Source: Mesorhizobium sp. B2-7-1 (GTDB lineage: Bacteria; Pseudomonadota; Alphaproteobacteria; Rhizobiales; Rhizobiaceae). Taken from it: a DNA stretch of 49,488 nucleotides. The stretch spans positions 1-49,488 of the forward strand of contig NZ_VFUA01000041.1 in NCBI RefSeq assembly GCF_006440735.1, written 5' to 3'. Of this stretch, positions 24,226-32,877 are shown piece by piece (position 1 is the stretch's first letter; each line of letters starts with the position of its first letter). The notes below the pieces were generated by a model, which was given only the letters and a program-made list of their open reading frames with translations, did no database searches and was not told where the DNA came from. The position numbers and the translations under genes were made by a program.

Positions 24226-25452
24226 TCAGGCCGCCCTGCGGCCGTTGCAGTCGAGATGACGGGAGATTTCGGCGGCGATCGCCTCGGCGTCCGCGCCGAC
24301 GCCGCCAATGAAGTTGGAATCGCGCTTGCGCAGGAAGCGGAAGCCGAGCGCGTAGAGGCCGGGCACGCTGGTGATCCCGCCTTGATGCGCGAACTCGCCA
24401 TCGGCGCCGAGCGCCAGCGGCTCCAGCCAGCCGAACGAGCGTGCATAACCGGTCGCCCAGATGATCGTGCGGATCCCCCCGTCGCTCAGCGAAAGCCGCT
24501 CCGCGCAGGCTGCCCGCACCGCCACCGGCTCGGGCCGGTATGGCGTTGCCGAGCCCGTGAAGCGGTCGATCTGGTCGAGCAGGCGTGCCTGCTTTGCTTC
24601 CGCCGCCGCAACGTGCTGGCCGAGATCGCCGGCGAAGGCGATCTCGCGATCGCTGACGCTGCGTACCCGCCCGGTCAGTTCCACGCCGAGCGCCTGCAGC
24701 GTGGCGAGGTCGACATCGGCCCTGTCGGGCCGTCCGGCGAGCTGCAGCGATGGCTGGCGCCGGGCGGCTTCCGGGTTGGCGAGGTCTTCCTGGCGCTGCG
24801 CCATCAGGCCCATTGCGCTGAGCCAGAAGAAGATATCCTGGCCGCGCCAAGTTCTCGGCAGGCGCGTATGCTTGCCGACCGAAAGCACCACACGCCGCCC
24901 GGCGCGGGCGAGCTCGTCGGCGATCTGCACGCCGGAGGACGAGGCGCCGACGACCAGCACGTCGCCGCCCGGCAACTCGCCGGGCGAGCGATATTGCGAA
25001 GCGTGGATGCTGAGCGGTCCGCGAAGTGTCTCAGCCGAAAAAGGGATGACCGGCCTGTCGCAATGCCCCGTCGCCACGACCACCGCGCGCGCCGACCAGT
25101 CGCCGGCGCTGCTGCGCAAAGCGAAGCCGTCGCCGGTCCGCTTGGCAGCGATGACTTCGACATTGGTCTCGACGGGCGCATGCCATTGCCAGGCGTAGCG
25201 CTCCAGGCTTTCCACGAAAGCCCCTTTGCTCATGAAGCCGTCGGGATCGCCGTCTTTATAGGGCGAGCCGGGCAGGGCGTTCAGCCAGTTCGGCGTGAGC
25301 AGCCGAAGCGAGCGCCAGCTCTGCGAGCGCCAGCGCTCGCCGATGCGGCCGCGCTCCAGCACGGCATGGTCGATACCGGCCTGGCCGAGGCAATGGCTGA
25401 GCGCAAGGCCGGCCTGGCCCGCGCCGATGATGACGACGTCCGCGCGTCTCAT
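24226..25452 (-). CDS. Flavin-containing monooxygenase-like oxidoreductase
   Basis: A 408-residue protein with two nucleotide folds: FAD-binding VVIIGAGQAGLALS (residues 6-19) and NADPH-binding VLVVGASSSGVQIADEL (about 165-181). Between them IHASQYRSP in GPLSIHASQYRSP approximates the FMO identifying motif (FxGxxxHxxxY). VVATGHCDRPVIP (about 130) is also family-typical. The final IIWATGYARSFGWLEPL closes the FAD site. It likely performs NADPH- and O2-dependent oxygenation of a soft nucleophile. It follows the OsmC gene by 58 bases and precedes the FAD oxidoreductase by 11. Confidence 0.85.
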   Translation of the reverse strand: MRRADVVIIGAGQAGLALSHCLGQAGIDHAVLERGRIGERWRSQSWRSLRLLTPNWLNALPGSPYKDGDPDGFMSKGAFVESLERYAWQWHAPVETNVEVIAAKRTGDGFALRSSAGDWSARAVVVATGHCDRPVIPFSAETLRGPLSIHASQYRSPGELPGGDVLVVGASSSGVQIADELARAGRRVVLSVGKHTRLPRTWRGQDIFFWLSAMGLMAQRQEDLANPEAARRQPSLQLAGRPDRADVDLATLQALGVELTGRVRSVSDREIAFAGDLGQHVAAAEAKQARLLDQIDRFTGSATPYRPEPVAVRAACAERLSLSDGGIRTIIWATGYARSFGWLEPLALGADGEFAHQGGITSVPGLYALGFRFLRKRDSNFIGGVGADAEAIAAEISRHLDCNGRRAA

Positions 25453-25510
25453 GTTCTGTTCCGTTTGAGAAAGGAGGCGGCCCGGATCGGCTCCGGGCCG
25501 CCTGCCGGCT

Positions 25511-26089
25511 TTACTGGATGGTCTTGATGCCGACGGTGACCGGCACGCCCTTGGTCAGCACGTCGAACACCGCCGAACGGGCGCGCGACTGCTCGACCAA
25601 CTGCTGCAGCTTTTCGGCCGGCGCGTCGCCTTCGATCTCGAACGACACGTGGATGTTCTGGAAGCCGTTGCGGACCTCGTCGGAGATGCCGAGGATGCCG
25701 CGCAGGTCGATGTCGCCGTCGACCGAGCACTTCACCTTGGTGAGCTTGATGCCGCGCGCGGCGGCAATGTTGGCGACGCCTGCCATCAGGCAGCCCGCTA
25801 GCCCGTGCAGCAGCCACTCGACCGGGGTCGGCGCGTTGTCCGCACCGCACAGGATCGCCGGATGATCGGCGTCGGCATAGTGGGGCTTCTCGTGCTTCTG
25901 CTCCTGGCCGGCGCCGAAGAAGCCGTTCATGACGGTCTTGCTGTGCGTGCCTTCGATCCACTCGTTGTGAGCGCGGAACTGGAACTTGGCCAGCTCCGGC
26001 TGCCCCGCGACGAAATTGATCGTCGCCAAAAGGTTCGGCGTGTCGACGCCGTTGAGCGGAAGCCGTGCAGGTTTGGTGTTGGGTTGCAT
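25511..26089 (-). CDS. OsmC/Ohr-family protein
   Basis: A 192-residue OsmC-like thiol protein. The family core is visible as GADNAPTPVEWLLHGLAGCLMAGVAN split around two cysteines (Cys in AILCGAD and in LAGCLMA), the redox pair used to reduce organic hydroperoxides. The N-terminal 50 residues are an extension relative to minimal OsmC. Of three in-frame starts I prefer the ATG at 26089, which has ggag six bases upstream. It heads the leftward operon with two flavoproteins, consistent with removing peroxide by-products, though OsmC-like proteins have diverse roles. Confidence 0.85.
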   Translation of the reverse strand: MQPNTKPARLPLNGVDTPNLLATINFVAGQPELAKFQFRAHNEWIEGTHSKTVMNGFFGAGQEQKHEKPHYADADHPAILCGADNAPTPVEWLLHGLAGCLMAGVANIAAARGIKLTKVKCSVDGDIDLRGILGISDEVRNGFQNIHVSFEIEGDAPAEKLQQLVEQSRARSAVFDVLTKGVPVTVGIKTIQ

Positions 26090-26260
26090 CTTCATCTCCA
26101 AAGGTTCGGTTGCGGCTTGGTTGCCGTGACGGCCTCTATCTGCCGATGGGGCGTTTGAACGAGAGTGGATGCGACCGTGGAATTTTTAATACGCCTACCG
26201 TGGAAATTGCGTTGGACGTACCGTTTGAAACGACGCGTCGCCACCGCCCGACCCGAACGC

Positions 26261-26292
26261 AAAAAGCCCCGGGCATGGGAAAGCCCGGGGCT
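26261..26292 (-). terminator. Rho-independent terminator of the DUF1127 gene
   Basis: On the minus strand a strong stem (AAGCCCCGGGC / GCCCGGGGCTT) with a short loop is followed by TTTTT (the aaaaa at 26261-26265). It lies 33 bases past the DUF1127 stop and reads in the same direction, a textbook intrinsic terminator. It isolates that gene from the OsmC operon. Confidence 0.8.
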
Positions 26293-26324
26293 TGTCGACG
26301 GCGCTGGATGATCGCCATCGGCGG

Positions 26325-26570
26325 TCATCCAGCGTTGCGGATGTCCATCCCGTCGGCGTCGGACGCGTAGCGCATCGAGGTGTAATGGTCGATTTCCGAA
26401 CGGGCGATACCCATGTCCTTGAGCAGATAATCGGGCATGGCCTGCATGGCGGCGCGGTCGCTGCGCATCCTCATCGCGCGATAGCAAAGCCTGAGCGCGC
26501 GGCCGGTAAAGCCGGCCAGGCCGAAGCCCGCGCGGCCGGTTTCACAAGCGGTGTGTTCCAAAGTCGTCAT
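26325..26570 (-). CDS. DUF1127 (YjiS-like) small protein
   Basis: An 81-residue protein with the DUF1127 motif near its centre: MPDYLLKDMGIARSEIDHY (about 48-66). These small Arg-rich proteins are frequent in alphaproteobacteria and some influence RNA turnover or phosphate and carbon metabolism, but this copy's role is unknown. A start at 26582 is possible; the ATG at 26570 has ggaga 8 bases upstream. It is monocistronic, with a clear terminator downstream and a divergent neighbour upstream. Confidence 0.82.
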   Translation of the reverse strand: MTTLEHTACETGRAGFGLAGFTGRALRLCYRAMRMRSDRAAMQAMPDYLLKDMGIARSEIDHYTSMRYASDADGMDIRNAG

Positions 26571-26741
26571 CGTCGTCTCCATCGTTTTGCGGCGCGATGC
26601 TTCGCGTCGTCGATGGCGGGGCTTGTGGCCTACGACCGGGGGAGCCAGCGTTGGAGCGGGCGTCGAAATTGCCGTGGAATCTGGTAGTTTCTCAGTTTGA
26701 AATATCGTCCTTTGCCAATGTGTCACGGAGCGCGTCGTCGT

Positions 26742-26795
26742 GAAGTCTTTGGTCTTTCAATTATATCAGGATTATCGTATATAACGGATGCGTTA
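26742..26795 (+). promoter_or_regulatory. AT-rich promoter candidate for the small Cys-rich gene
   Basis: The segment ahead of the 26826 start is strikingly AT-rich for this genome. It contains ttcaat, followed after 19 or fewer bases by tatataac, a fair -10-like box. The -35 match is weak, so this is a candidate only. Confidence 0.3.
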
Positions 26796-26825
26796 CTATG
26801 CCCATTTTCAGAGAGGAACTAAGTC

Positions 26826-27041
26826 ATGCGCAAACAGAAATCGCTTGGACTGGCGCTTCTGGCTTCTATATCGCTTTTCCTCGCCGACGCCGCTTTAGCG
26901 AAAGATGCCTACAAAACACCATGCAGGGCGGATGCCCAGCGAGTGTGCAAGATGGTCGACAATGCAAAGGGGTTAAGCTGTCTTAAACAGCACATCAGTG
27001 AGCTCACTCCTGCCTGCAAGGCATTTATCTCCAAAAAATGA
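26826..27041 (+). CDS. Small secreted Cys-rich protein
   Basis: A 71-residue protein with a signal peptide (MRKQKSLGLALLASISLFLADAALA, split here only by length; cleavage likely after ALA near residue 25). The mature 46 residues hold four cysteines in a C-x8-C ... C-x11-C like layout: TPCRADAQRVC, then GLSCLKQHISELTPAC. This resembles one half of a cysteine-rich (GLG1-type) repeat found in bacterial periplasmic proteins. Two disulfides are likely. Codon use is less GC-biased than in neighbours. agaggaac precedes the ATG. Confidence 0.75.
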   Translation: MRKQKSLGLALLASISLFLADAALAKDAYKTPCRADAQRVCKMVDNAKGLSCLKQHISELTPACKAFISKK

Positions 27042-27090
27042 ACTGTAATAGCCGTCAGGGATCGTACTGATTACACGGCGGAAATAACGA

Positions 27091-27117
27091 CACCGCCATG
27101 CCTGCAGGAAGGCGGTG
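27091..27117 (-). terminator. Stem-loop downstream of the ABC importer operon
   Basis: CACCGCC (27091-27097) pairs with GGCGGTG (27111-27117) around a 13-base loop. On the minus strand it lies 6 bases beyond the ATPase stop, followed by tcgttatttcc. The T-run is weak, so termination is plausible but not certain. Confidence 0.35.
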
Positions 27118-27123
27118 GCGAGC

Positions 27124-28281
27124 TCAGGAGATCCGCCGCCCGTCCTCGTCCAGCAGCACGCAGTCGTTCGGGTCGAAGCCGAGTTCGATCGCTTCGCCTT
27201 CGCGCCGAACGCGGCCGTCGATCGGGGCGTTGGCGCGGATGTTCGTCTTGCCGCCTATGTCGACCTCGTAGATGGCGCTGCCGCCGAGATAGGAGGCCGA
27301 CACGACCTGGCCGGGCAACCGGTTGGCGCTCGTTCCAACGACCGACAGTTTCTGCGGCCGCACCACGACGGTGACGGCGCTGCCCTGCGCCAGAGGTTTG
27401 GGCGCCAGCACATTGACCGTCTGGCCGCTGGCCAGCTTGACCGTGGTCGGCCCGCCGGATCGGCTCACCGTTCCTGAAAGCATGTTGGCCTTGCCGAGGA
27501 AGTTGGCGACGAAGGCGGTGGCCGGCCGCTCATAGACCTCTTCTGGGGTGCCGATCTGCTCAGCTGAACCTGCATTCATCACCACGATGCGGTCCGACAT
27601 CGACAGCGCTTCTTCCTGGTCATGGGTGACGAAGATGGCGGTGATGCCGGTTTCCTTCTGGATCTTCTTGATCTCGACGCGCATCTCCTCGCGCATGTTG
27701 GCGTCGAGCGCCGAGAGCGGCTCGTCGAGCAAAAGCACCTGCGGCTCGAAGACGATGGCGCGCGCCAGCGCGATGCGCTGCTGCTGGCCGCCCGACAATT
27801 GCGAGGGCAGTTTCTTCTCGCTGCCCGGCAGCCGCACCATGTCGAGCGCCTGGCCGACCTTGCGTTTGATCTCGGGCTTGGCGACGTTGCGGTATTTCAG
27901 GCCGAAGGCGACGTTGTCGAACACGGTCTTGTGGGGAAAGAGCGCATAGCTCTGGAACACCAGCCCGATATTGCGCTTGTAGATCGGCACGTCGTCGACG
28001 CGCCGGTCGCCGATCATGATCTGGCCGGCCGAAATGTCGACCAGCCCGGCGATGGAGCGCAGGATCGTCGTCTTGCCGCAGCCGGACGGCCCGAGCAGCG
28101 TGACGAAGCTGCCTTTGCGGATCGACAGCGAGAAATCGCGCACCGCGACGAACTTGCCATAGGCGATGTCGATGTTGCGGAACTCGACCGCCGGGCTGGT
28201 CGCCTCGGCGGCCGCGCTCGCGCCGATTGCCCCGGCCGAGGCCGGCCGGGGATGGATTTTCGTGTCCTGGCTGTCAGGCAC
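27124..28281 (-). CDS. ABC transporter ATP-binding protein, spermidine/putrescine (PotA) type
   Basis: A roughly 385-residue ATPase. The Walker A GPSGCGKTT, Q-loop region, signature LSGGQQQRIALARAI, Walker B VLLLDEPLSALD and switch His in FVTHDQEEAL are all present. The C-terminal TOBE domain (about 300-385) is typical of polyamine, iron and maltose importer ATPases. I prefer the GTG at 28281, which overlaps the stop of the solute-binding gene by 8 bases; an upstream ATG at 28323 would overlap by 50. It energises the two permeases encoded upstream. Confidence 0.88.
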   Translation of the reverse strand: MPDSQDTKIHPRPASAGAIGASAAAEATSPAVEFRNIDIAYGKFVAVRDFSLSIRKGSFVTLLGPSGCGKTTILRSIAGLVDISAGQIMIGDRRVDDVPIYKRNIGLVFQSYALFPHKTVFDNVAFGLKYRNVAKPEIKRKVGQALDMVRLPGSEKKLPSQLSGGQQQRIALARAIVFEPQVLLLDEPLSALDANMREEMRVEIKKIQKETGITAIFVTHDQEEALSMSDRIVVMNAGSAEQIGTPEEVYERPATAFVANFLGKANMLSGTVSRSGGPTTVKLASGQTVNVLAPKPLAQGSAVTVVVRPQKLSVVGTSANRLPGQVVSASYLGGSAIYEVDIGGKTNIRANAPIDGRVRREGEAIELGFDPNDCVLLDEDGRRIS

Positions 28282-29416
28282 CTTTCGAGATCCTGTTCCA
28301 TTGCTTGGTCCAGGCATCCTCATTGGTCGCCCAGTAAGTCGGATCAGCGAAGGTCAGCGCCTTCATCGTGCCGGTCGGATCGAAGGCCGGCAGCTTCGCG
28401 ATCTTGTCGGTGAGCTTGACCTTGGTCGGGTCGAGCGACGGCGGGTAGCTCTGGCCCTCGGCCACCGCGATCGAGGTCGCCGGATCGAGCATGAAGTTGA
28501 TCAGCTCCTCGCACTCTGCCATCGGAGAGCCTTTCAGGATCAGCATGTCCTCCATCCAGGCATAGGAGCCCGCCGGATCGAGGTAACCGATCGGATGGCC
28601 CTGGTCCTGGAGTGCTGCGACGCGGCCCGACCAGGCGTCGGTCACCACGATCTCGCCCTTGGAGAGCAGGTCCATCAGCTCGGCGCCGGAACTCCAGAAC
28701 TTCTTGGCGAGGTCGCGCGTCTCGCGCACCTTGGCCCAGATCGTGTCCATGTCCTTGAGGTTGTTGGGATCCTGTCCGGTGGCCAAAGCCGCGTACCAGA
28801 CGCGCGTCGTCATGTCGGAATAGCCGCCCACCTTGCCCGCATATTTCTTGTCGAGCAGCAGTGCCGCGCCCTTTTCCTTGGCCTCCTCCGGCGAGATCAC
28901 CTTGGTGTTGTAGGCGATGCCGGTGGTGCCGTAGTCGTAAGGCACGGCCGACAGTTTCGGCGTCAGCTTGCGGAACGGCTCGATCATCGGCTGCAGCACA
29001 TTCACCATGTTGGGAATGTTGGCCTCGTTGATCTCCGAGGTCAGGCCGCCATTGACATATTTGATGTAGTAGTTGACGCCCGAGGAATGGATGACCTGGT
29101 AGTCGCCGGGCTTCGCGGTCTTGATCTTGGTGATGATCTCGTCCTCGTCGCCGAACGTGCCCTGCACCACCTTGATCTTGGTCTTGGCCGTGTAGGGCTG
29201 GAAGGCGAACTTGTCGATCGCGTCCTGCACCGTGCCGCCCCAGCCGTCGAAGCGGACTTCCTCGACCGCGGCGAGCGCCCGGCCCATCCACGGCATGGAA
29301 AGCCCCGCCGATGCGGCGGCCGCCGCCGTCAGCGTCAGGAAAGTGCGGCGGCTCAGATCGCCATTGGCATACCGGTCGTGCAGCCGTTCCAGCCGCTTGG
29401 TCGTCGTCAGTTTCAT
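28274..29416 (-). CDS. Extracellular solute-binding protein of the polyamine ABC importer
   Basis: A 380-residue periplasmic binding protein of the PotD/PotF type. The N-terminus has a twin-arginine signal (LSRRTFLTLTAAAAASAGL, about 20-38), pointing to Tat export in folded form. The mature part shows the type 2 periplasmic-binding fold with DNTSA-like hinge equivalents and late YPPSLDPTK; ligand residues cannot be assigned by eye. An excellent ribosome-binding site (aaggagga) precedes the ATG. Its start overlaps the upstream permease stop by 4 bases. Ligand may be a polyamine or other cation. Confidence 0.87.
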   Translation of the reverse strand: MKLTTTKRLERLHDRYANGDLSRRTFLTLTAAAAASAGLSMPWMGRALAAVEEVRFDGWGGTVQDAIDKFAFQPYTAKTKIKVVQGTFGDEDEIITKIKTAKPGDYQVIHSSGVNYYIKYVNGGLTSEINEANIPNMVNVLQPMIEPFRKLTPKLSAVPYDYGTTGIAYNTKVISPEEAKEKGAALLLDKKYAGKVGGYSDMTTRVWYAALATGQDPNNLKDMDTIWAKVRETRDLAKKFWSSGAELMDLLSKGEIVVTDAWSGRVAALQDQGHPIGYLDPAGSYAWMEDMLILKGSPMAECEELINFMLDPATSIAVAEGQSYPPSLDPTKVKLTDKIAKLPAFDPTGTMKALTFADPTYWATNEDAWTKQWNRISKGA

Positions 29417-30255
29417 CGTACTTCCTCCTTTGGTTCGCCTCGTCTCTTCAACTTGGTCAAGCTCTGCAGGATCAGGCCGCCGACCAACGGGATGCCGACG
29501 GTCACCAGGATCATCACGGTGCCGAGCGCGTTGATCTCCGGGCTGATCGAGATTTTCAGCATCGAAAGGATCTGGGTGGGCATGGTCTCGACGCCCGCCG
29601 GCCGCCAGAACAGGCTGGCCGAGGTGTTGTCGAACGAGATTGTGAAAGCGAGCAGCGCGCCGCCGACCACCGCCGGGATGAGCAGCGGCAGCGTGATCTC
29701 GCGGAAGGACGAGAAGCGCGAGGCGCCGAGCGAGAGCGCCGCCTCCTCATAGACGCGCCGGATTCCCACCATGCGCGCCTGCGCGATCAGCACCACATAG
29801 GGCACTGCAAGCAGGATATGGCCGAGCACCAGAAGCAGCATGGTGCGCGGCTGGTCGATCGCCTTGATCAGCACCAGCAGGCCGACGCCGAGAATGGTTT
29901 CCGGCACCAGCGCCGGCAGGATCACCAGCGTGCTCAGCGCCTGCTTGCCGGGGAATTCGAAGCGCACCAGCGCGAAGGCCGTGACGACGCCGATGGCCGT
30001 GGTGGCGACAGCGGTGACCAGCGCGATCCACAGCGAGGTGCGGAAGGCCGTCAGCACCGCGTCGTTGTTCATCAGCTTGGCGTACCATTGCAGCGAAAAG
30101 CCGGTCATCGGGAAGCCGCCGAACATCGAGGCGTTGAACGACAGGATGACGGTCGCCACGATCGGCGCGAACATGAAGATGTAGACGCAGAGCGTGACGA
30201 AGCCGGTCAGCCGCCAGGCCCATCTGCCTTCCTCCTTGCGCCGCGTCCCGCTCAT
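29413..30255 (-). CDS. ABC importer permease, PotC type
   Basis: A 280-residue inner-membrane permease with about six helices. The binding-protein-dependent transport signature EEAALSLGASRFSSFREITL (about 168-187) provides the EAA loop that contacts the ATPase. The ATG at 30255 is preceded by tgagga and lies 13 bases after the first permease stop; a TTG 24 bases further upstream overlaps that gene and is less likely. The stop overlaps the start of the solute-binding protein gene. Confidence 0.87.
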   Translation of the reverse strand: MSGTRRKEEGRWAWRLTGFVTLCVYIFMFAPIVATVILSFNASMFGGFPMTGFSLQWYAKLMNNDAVLTAFRTSLWIALVTAVATTAIGVVTAFALVRFEFPGKQALSTLVILPALVPETILGVGLLVLIKAIDQPRTMLLLVLGHILLAVPYVVLIAQARMVGIRRVYEEAALSLGASRFSSFREITLPLLIPAVVGGALLAFTISFDNTSASLFWRPAGVETMPTQILSMLKISISPEINALGTVMILVTVGIPLVGGLILQSLTKLKRRGEPKEEVR

Positions 30256-30268
30256 CCGCCCGGTTTCC

Positions 30269-31210
30269 TCATCCAGCAAGCCCTTTGACGATCTGCGACA
30301 TTCCCATGTAGCGGGTGTAGATGGCGGCGAAGAAGCCGAGCACGACGAACAGCACGATCGACAGCGTGGCGCCCATCGGCCAGTTCAATTCGCCCATGAT
30401 CGTGTCGTAGATCAGATTGCCGAACAGCGCGTCGCGGCCCGAGCCGAGCAGTTGCGGCGTCACATAGCTGCCGGCCGCCAGCACGAAGCAGAGCAGCAGC
30501 CCAGCCGCGAGGCCGGGCAGGGAGAGGGGCAAGGTCACCTCGCGGAACGCCTGTGCGCTGGTGCAGCCCATCGAGCGCGCCGCCGCGATCAGTGTGCGGT
30601 CGATGCCCTCCAGGCTGACATAGACGTTGAGGATCATGTAGGGCAGGAGGAAGTGCAGCAGTCCTAGGATCACCGCGCCTTCGTTGTAGAGCATCTGCAG
30701 CGGCTCGTTGATGATGCCCATCTTGAGCAGCGCGACGTTGATGACGCCCTGTTCGCCCAGGATGTTTATCCAGGAAAAGGTGCGGATGGTGAAGCTGATC
30801 CAGAACGGCACGATGAGCAGGAGCAAGAGCAGCCATTTGTGCTTGAAGCTCGTCGCCCAGATGAAATAGGCCGGGAAATAGCCGAGCACGCCGCACAGCA
30901 GCGCGGTGATCGCGCCGACCCTCAACGTCTTGAGCAGGAAGCCGGAATAGTAGCTGTCGGTGAAGAACTCCTGCCAGTTGGCGGTGGTCAGCGCGCTGGT
31001 TTCGACGCCTGCGGTGACGAAGGTGAAGAACGTATAGGCCGCCATCACCGCGATCGGCAGCACCAGGAAGAAGATCAGCAGCAGAAGCACTGGTGCAACC
31101 AGCATCCAGGCCAGGCGTGGATCATACAAGGTCCAGCGATTGTTCATGCGCACCCGGATGTAGGCGCCTTCTTCGAGGCGCTTGTGTTCCCGCAGTGAAG
31201 ATTGTTTCAT
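30269..31210 (-). CDS. ABC importer permease, PotB type
   Basis: A 313-residue inner-membrane permease with about six helices and the EAA loop in IAAARSMGCTSAQAFREVTL (about 211-230). It heads the leftward operon in the order permease, permease, binding protein, ATPase, a common layout for polyamine-type importers. An alternative start at 31147 (MNNRWTLY) would remove a charged N-terminal extension; neither has a strong ribosome-binding site, so the longer form is kept. Regulation is not evident. Confidence 0.85.
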   Translation of the reverse strand: MKQSSLREHKRLEEGAYIRVRMNNRWTLYDPRLAWMLVAPVLLLLIFFLVLPIAVMAAYTFFTFVTAGVETSALTTANWQEFFTDSYYSGFLLKTLRVGAITALLCGVLGYFPAYFIWATSFKHKWLLLLLLIVPFWISFTIRTFSWINILGEQGVINVALLKMGIINEPLQMLYNEGAVILGLLHFLLPYMILNVYVSLEGIDRTLIAAARSMGCTSAQAFREVTLPLSLPGLAAGLLLCFVLAAGSYVTPQLLGSGRDALFGNLIYDTIMGELNWPMGATLSIVLFVVLGFFAAIYTRYMGMSQIVKGLAG

Positions 31211-31448
31211 TGCCGCCGCGATGTCTACAGGCGCTGGCCTAAATTCGATTCAGCCAGGGGAGGGCCGCGCGACGCGAGGAGCGTACGGTCCGGAAATATA
31301 AGGGCTTTGAATGGATGCCTTGCAAAATCGGGGCCTGTTGGGCACGCTGGCTCGCCAGCTTTTGGAGCAGCCTGCCCCATGGATTCGCCAGCGCCACAAA
31401 CGGCCCGCCGCGCGCCGAACCGCTTGAACCTGTCCATCCAGGCCGGCA

Positions 31449-31880
31449 ATGCGCGTGAGTTCGAGCTTTGGCGGTCTGGCTACGCATCGCTCTATGAAAT
31501 GGATGCCGAAAGCCCGGCGGCCCGTTCGTCGTTCCGGCGGCGCCCACGGCTCGGACCTGCGCGCAAGCTTCGAGGACGCTTCGACGCGTTTCGCGATACC
31601 TATCGTCTTCGCAAGCGAAGCAGACCTGTCGACCATCGCGCCGGAGAAGGTCGACGCGATACCGCAAGAGACATTGGCAGGTCTGAAATCCAGATTGGGG
31701 GCCGATGCGATCCTGGTCGGCCCTCTTGACTGGGAAACCAATGAGCCGGGCTGGCATGCCGTCTGGCGCCTGCCGCTTGGCGCGCAGGACAAGAGCTGGG
31801 AGATCGCCGGCGTCAACTTCGATGCCGCCTTCCGCAATGCCATAGGCGGCGCGGCCAAGCGCCTTCGGCCGATGAACTAG
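31449..31880 (+). pseudogene. 3' fragment of a DUF2066-like gene
   Basis: The last 95 codons resemble the C-terminus of DUF2066 proteins: DASTRFAIPIVFASEADLS, then LGADAILVGPLDWE, GWHAVWRLPLG, and GVNFDAAFRNAIGGAAKRL at the end. Intact members are longer with a signal peptide and an N-terminal domain, absent here. Upstream of about 31535 the frame is Arg/Pro-rich and shows no family similarity. So I read this as a 5'-truncated remnant. If transcribed, any product would be cytoplasmic and incomplete. The assignment is from recalled family patterns. Confidence 0.5.
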
Positions 31881-31899
31881 CTATTGAAAAGGCCAGCAA

Positions 31900-32877
31900 T
31901 CACCCGGCCGCAGGCAGGCTGGCCGTCAGGAAGCGATGCCAAGCGCCGCCGAGCACAAGCGAGGTCTGCGCCTTGTCGAAGCCCGCCGAGAGCAGGCCTT
32001 CCGACAACCCAGGAAAGTCGAGGTTCGACCTGAACCAGGATGGCTGTGGCGGGAAACTTGCCGCCGCCTGTGTCTCGCGCGTCCAGCGGCCTTCGCGCAT
32101 CCAGCGCACGACGCTGTCGGGCTGGTCCTGGCAGAGATCCGAGCCGATGCCGAGATGATCCGCTCCCATGATCTCGGCGGCCTCGGAAGCCATCGTTCCG
32201 AATTGCGCGAGGGTCGTGTCCGAGCCGTTCGGAAGATGCAGCGGATAGAGCGACAGGCCAAGCAGTCCCTGCTTTTCGCGCAGCGCGTGCAGGACGGCCT
32301 TGGAGACGTTGCGGTTGCTGTCGCGCAGCCAGCGCGGATTGGCATGGCTGACGACCACCGGGCGTTGTGAGAACGCGATCGTTTCCAGCGCGGTCCGTTC
32401 TCCGGCATGCGACAGGTCGATGATCATGCCGAGCCGGTTCATCTCGGCGATCGCCTCGCGCCCCATCCGCGTCACGCCGCTGTCTTCCTTCTCCATCCAG
32501 CCGCAGCCGAGCAGCGACTGGTTGTTGTAGGTGAACTGCATGAAGCGGATGCCGAGATCGAAGAGCATCTCGATCAGGCCGATGTCGTCCTCGATCGGCA
32601 TCGGGTTCTGCAGGCCAAGCAGGATCGCCGTCCGGTTCGAGGCCCGCGCCCGCTCGATGTCGCCGGCATCGCGCGCCAGGAGGATCAGGTCCTCATTGTC
32701 GCGAAGCCAAGTGCGCCAATCGACGAGGTGGCGCACCGTCTCGCGGAAACCTTCGTGATAGCCGACCGTGGCGTGGACCGCGGTCAGGCCGCCCCGGCGC
32801 ATCTCCTCGAAAATTTCGCGCGACCAGTTGCAATATTGCAGCCCGTCGATGAGCACTTGCGGCGCGTCGCTGGTCAT
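31900..32877 (-). CDS. Membrane-dipeptidase-like (peptidase M19) protein with altered metal motif
   Basis: A 325-residue TIM-barrel protein of the renal-dipeptidase family. It retains DLSHAGERT (about 154-162), VVVSHANPRWLRDSNRN and DHLGIGSDLCQDQP, which carry metal and substrate residues. The N-terminal motif, usually IDGHxD, reads VLIDGLQYCNW (about 8-18), so the first two metal ligands appear missing. M19-like enzymes with such changes may use one metal or act on other substrates. Its ATG overlaps the aldehyde dehydrogenase stop by 4 bases, indicating a two-gene leftward operon. It ends 19 bases from the DUF2066 remnant. Confidence 0.8.
   Translation of the reverse strand: MTSDAPQVLIDGLQYCNWSREIFEEMRRGGLTAVHATVGYHEGFRETVRHLVDWRTWLRDNEDLILLARDAGDIERARASNRTAILLGLQNPMPIEDDIGLIEMLFDLGIRFMQFTYNNQSLLGCGWMEKEDSGVTRMGREAIAEMNRLGMIIDLSHAGERTALETIAFSQRPVVVSHANPRWLRDSNRNVSKAVLHALREKQGLLGLSLYPLHLPNGSDTTLAQFGTMASEAAEIMGADHLGIGSDLCQDQPDSVVRWMREGRWTRETQAAASFPPQPSWFRSNLDFPGLSEGLLSAGFDKAQTSLVLGGAWHRFLTASLPAAG

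Noticed and set aside
22919..24850. Extended form of the FAD oxidoreductase starting near 24850
   Set aside because: The extra N-terminal part overlaps the conserved C-terminal half of the upstream flavin monooxygenase gene and reads as low-complexity Arg/Ala sequence.
31225..31757. Minus-strand open frames across the DUF2066 remnant
   Set aside because: The plus-strand frame shows family-like sequence to its stop. The minus-strand frames have no motif or ribosome-binding site.
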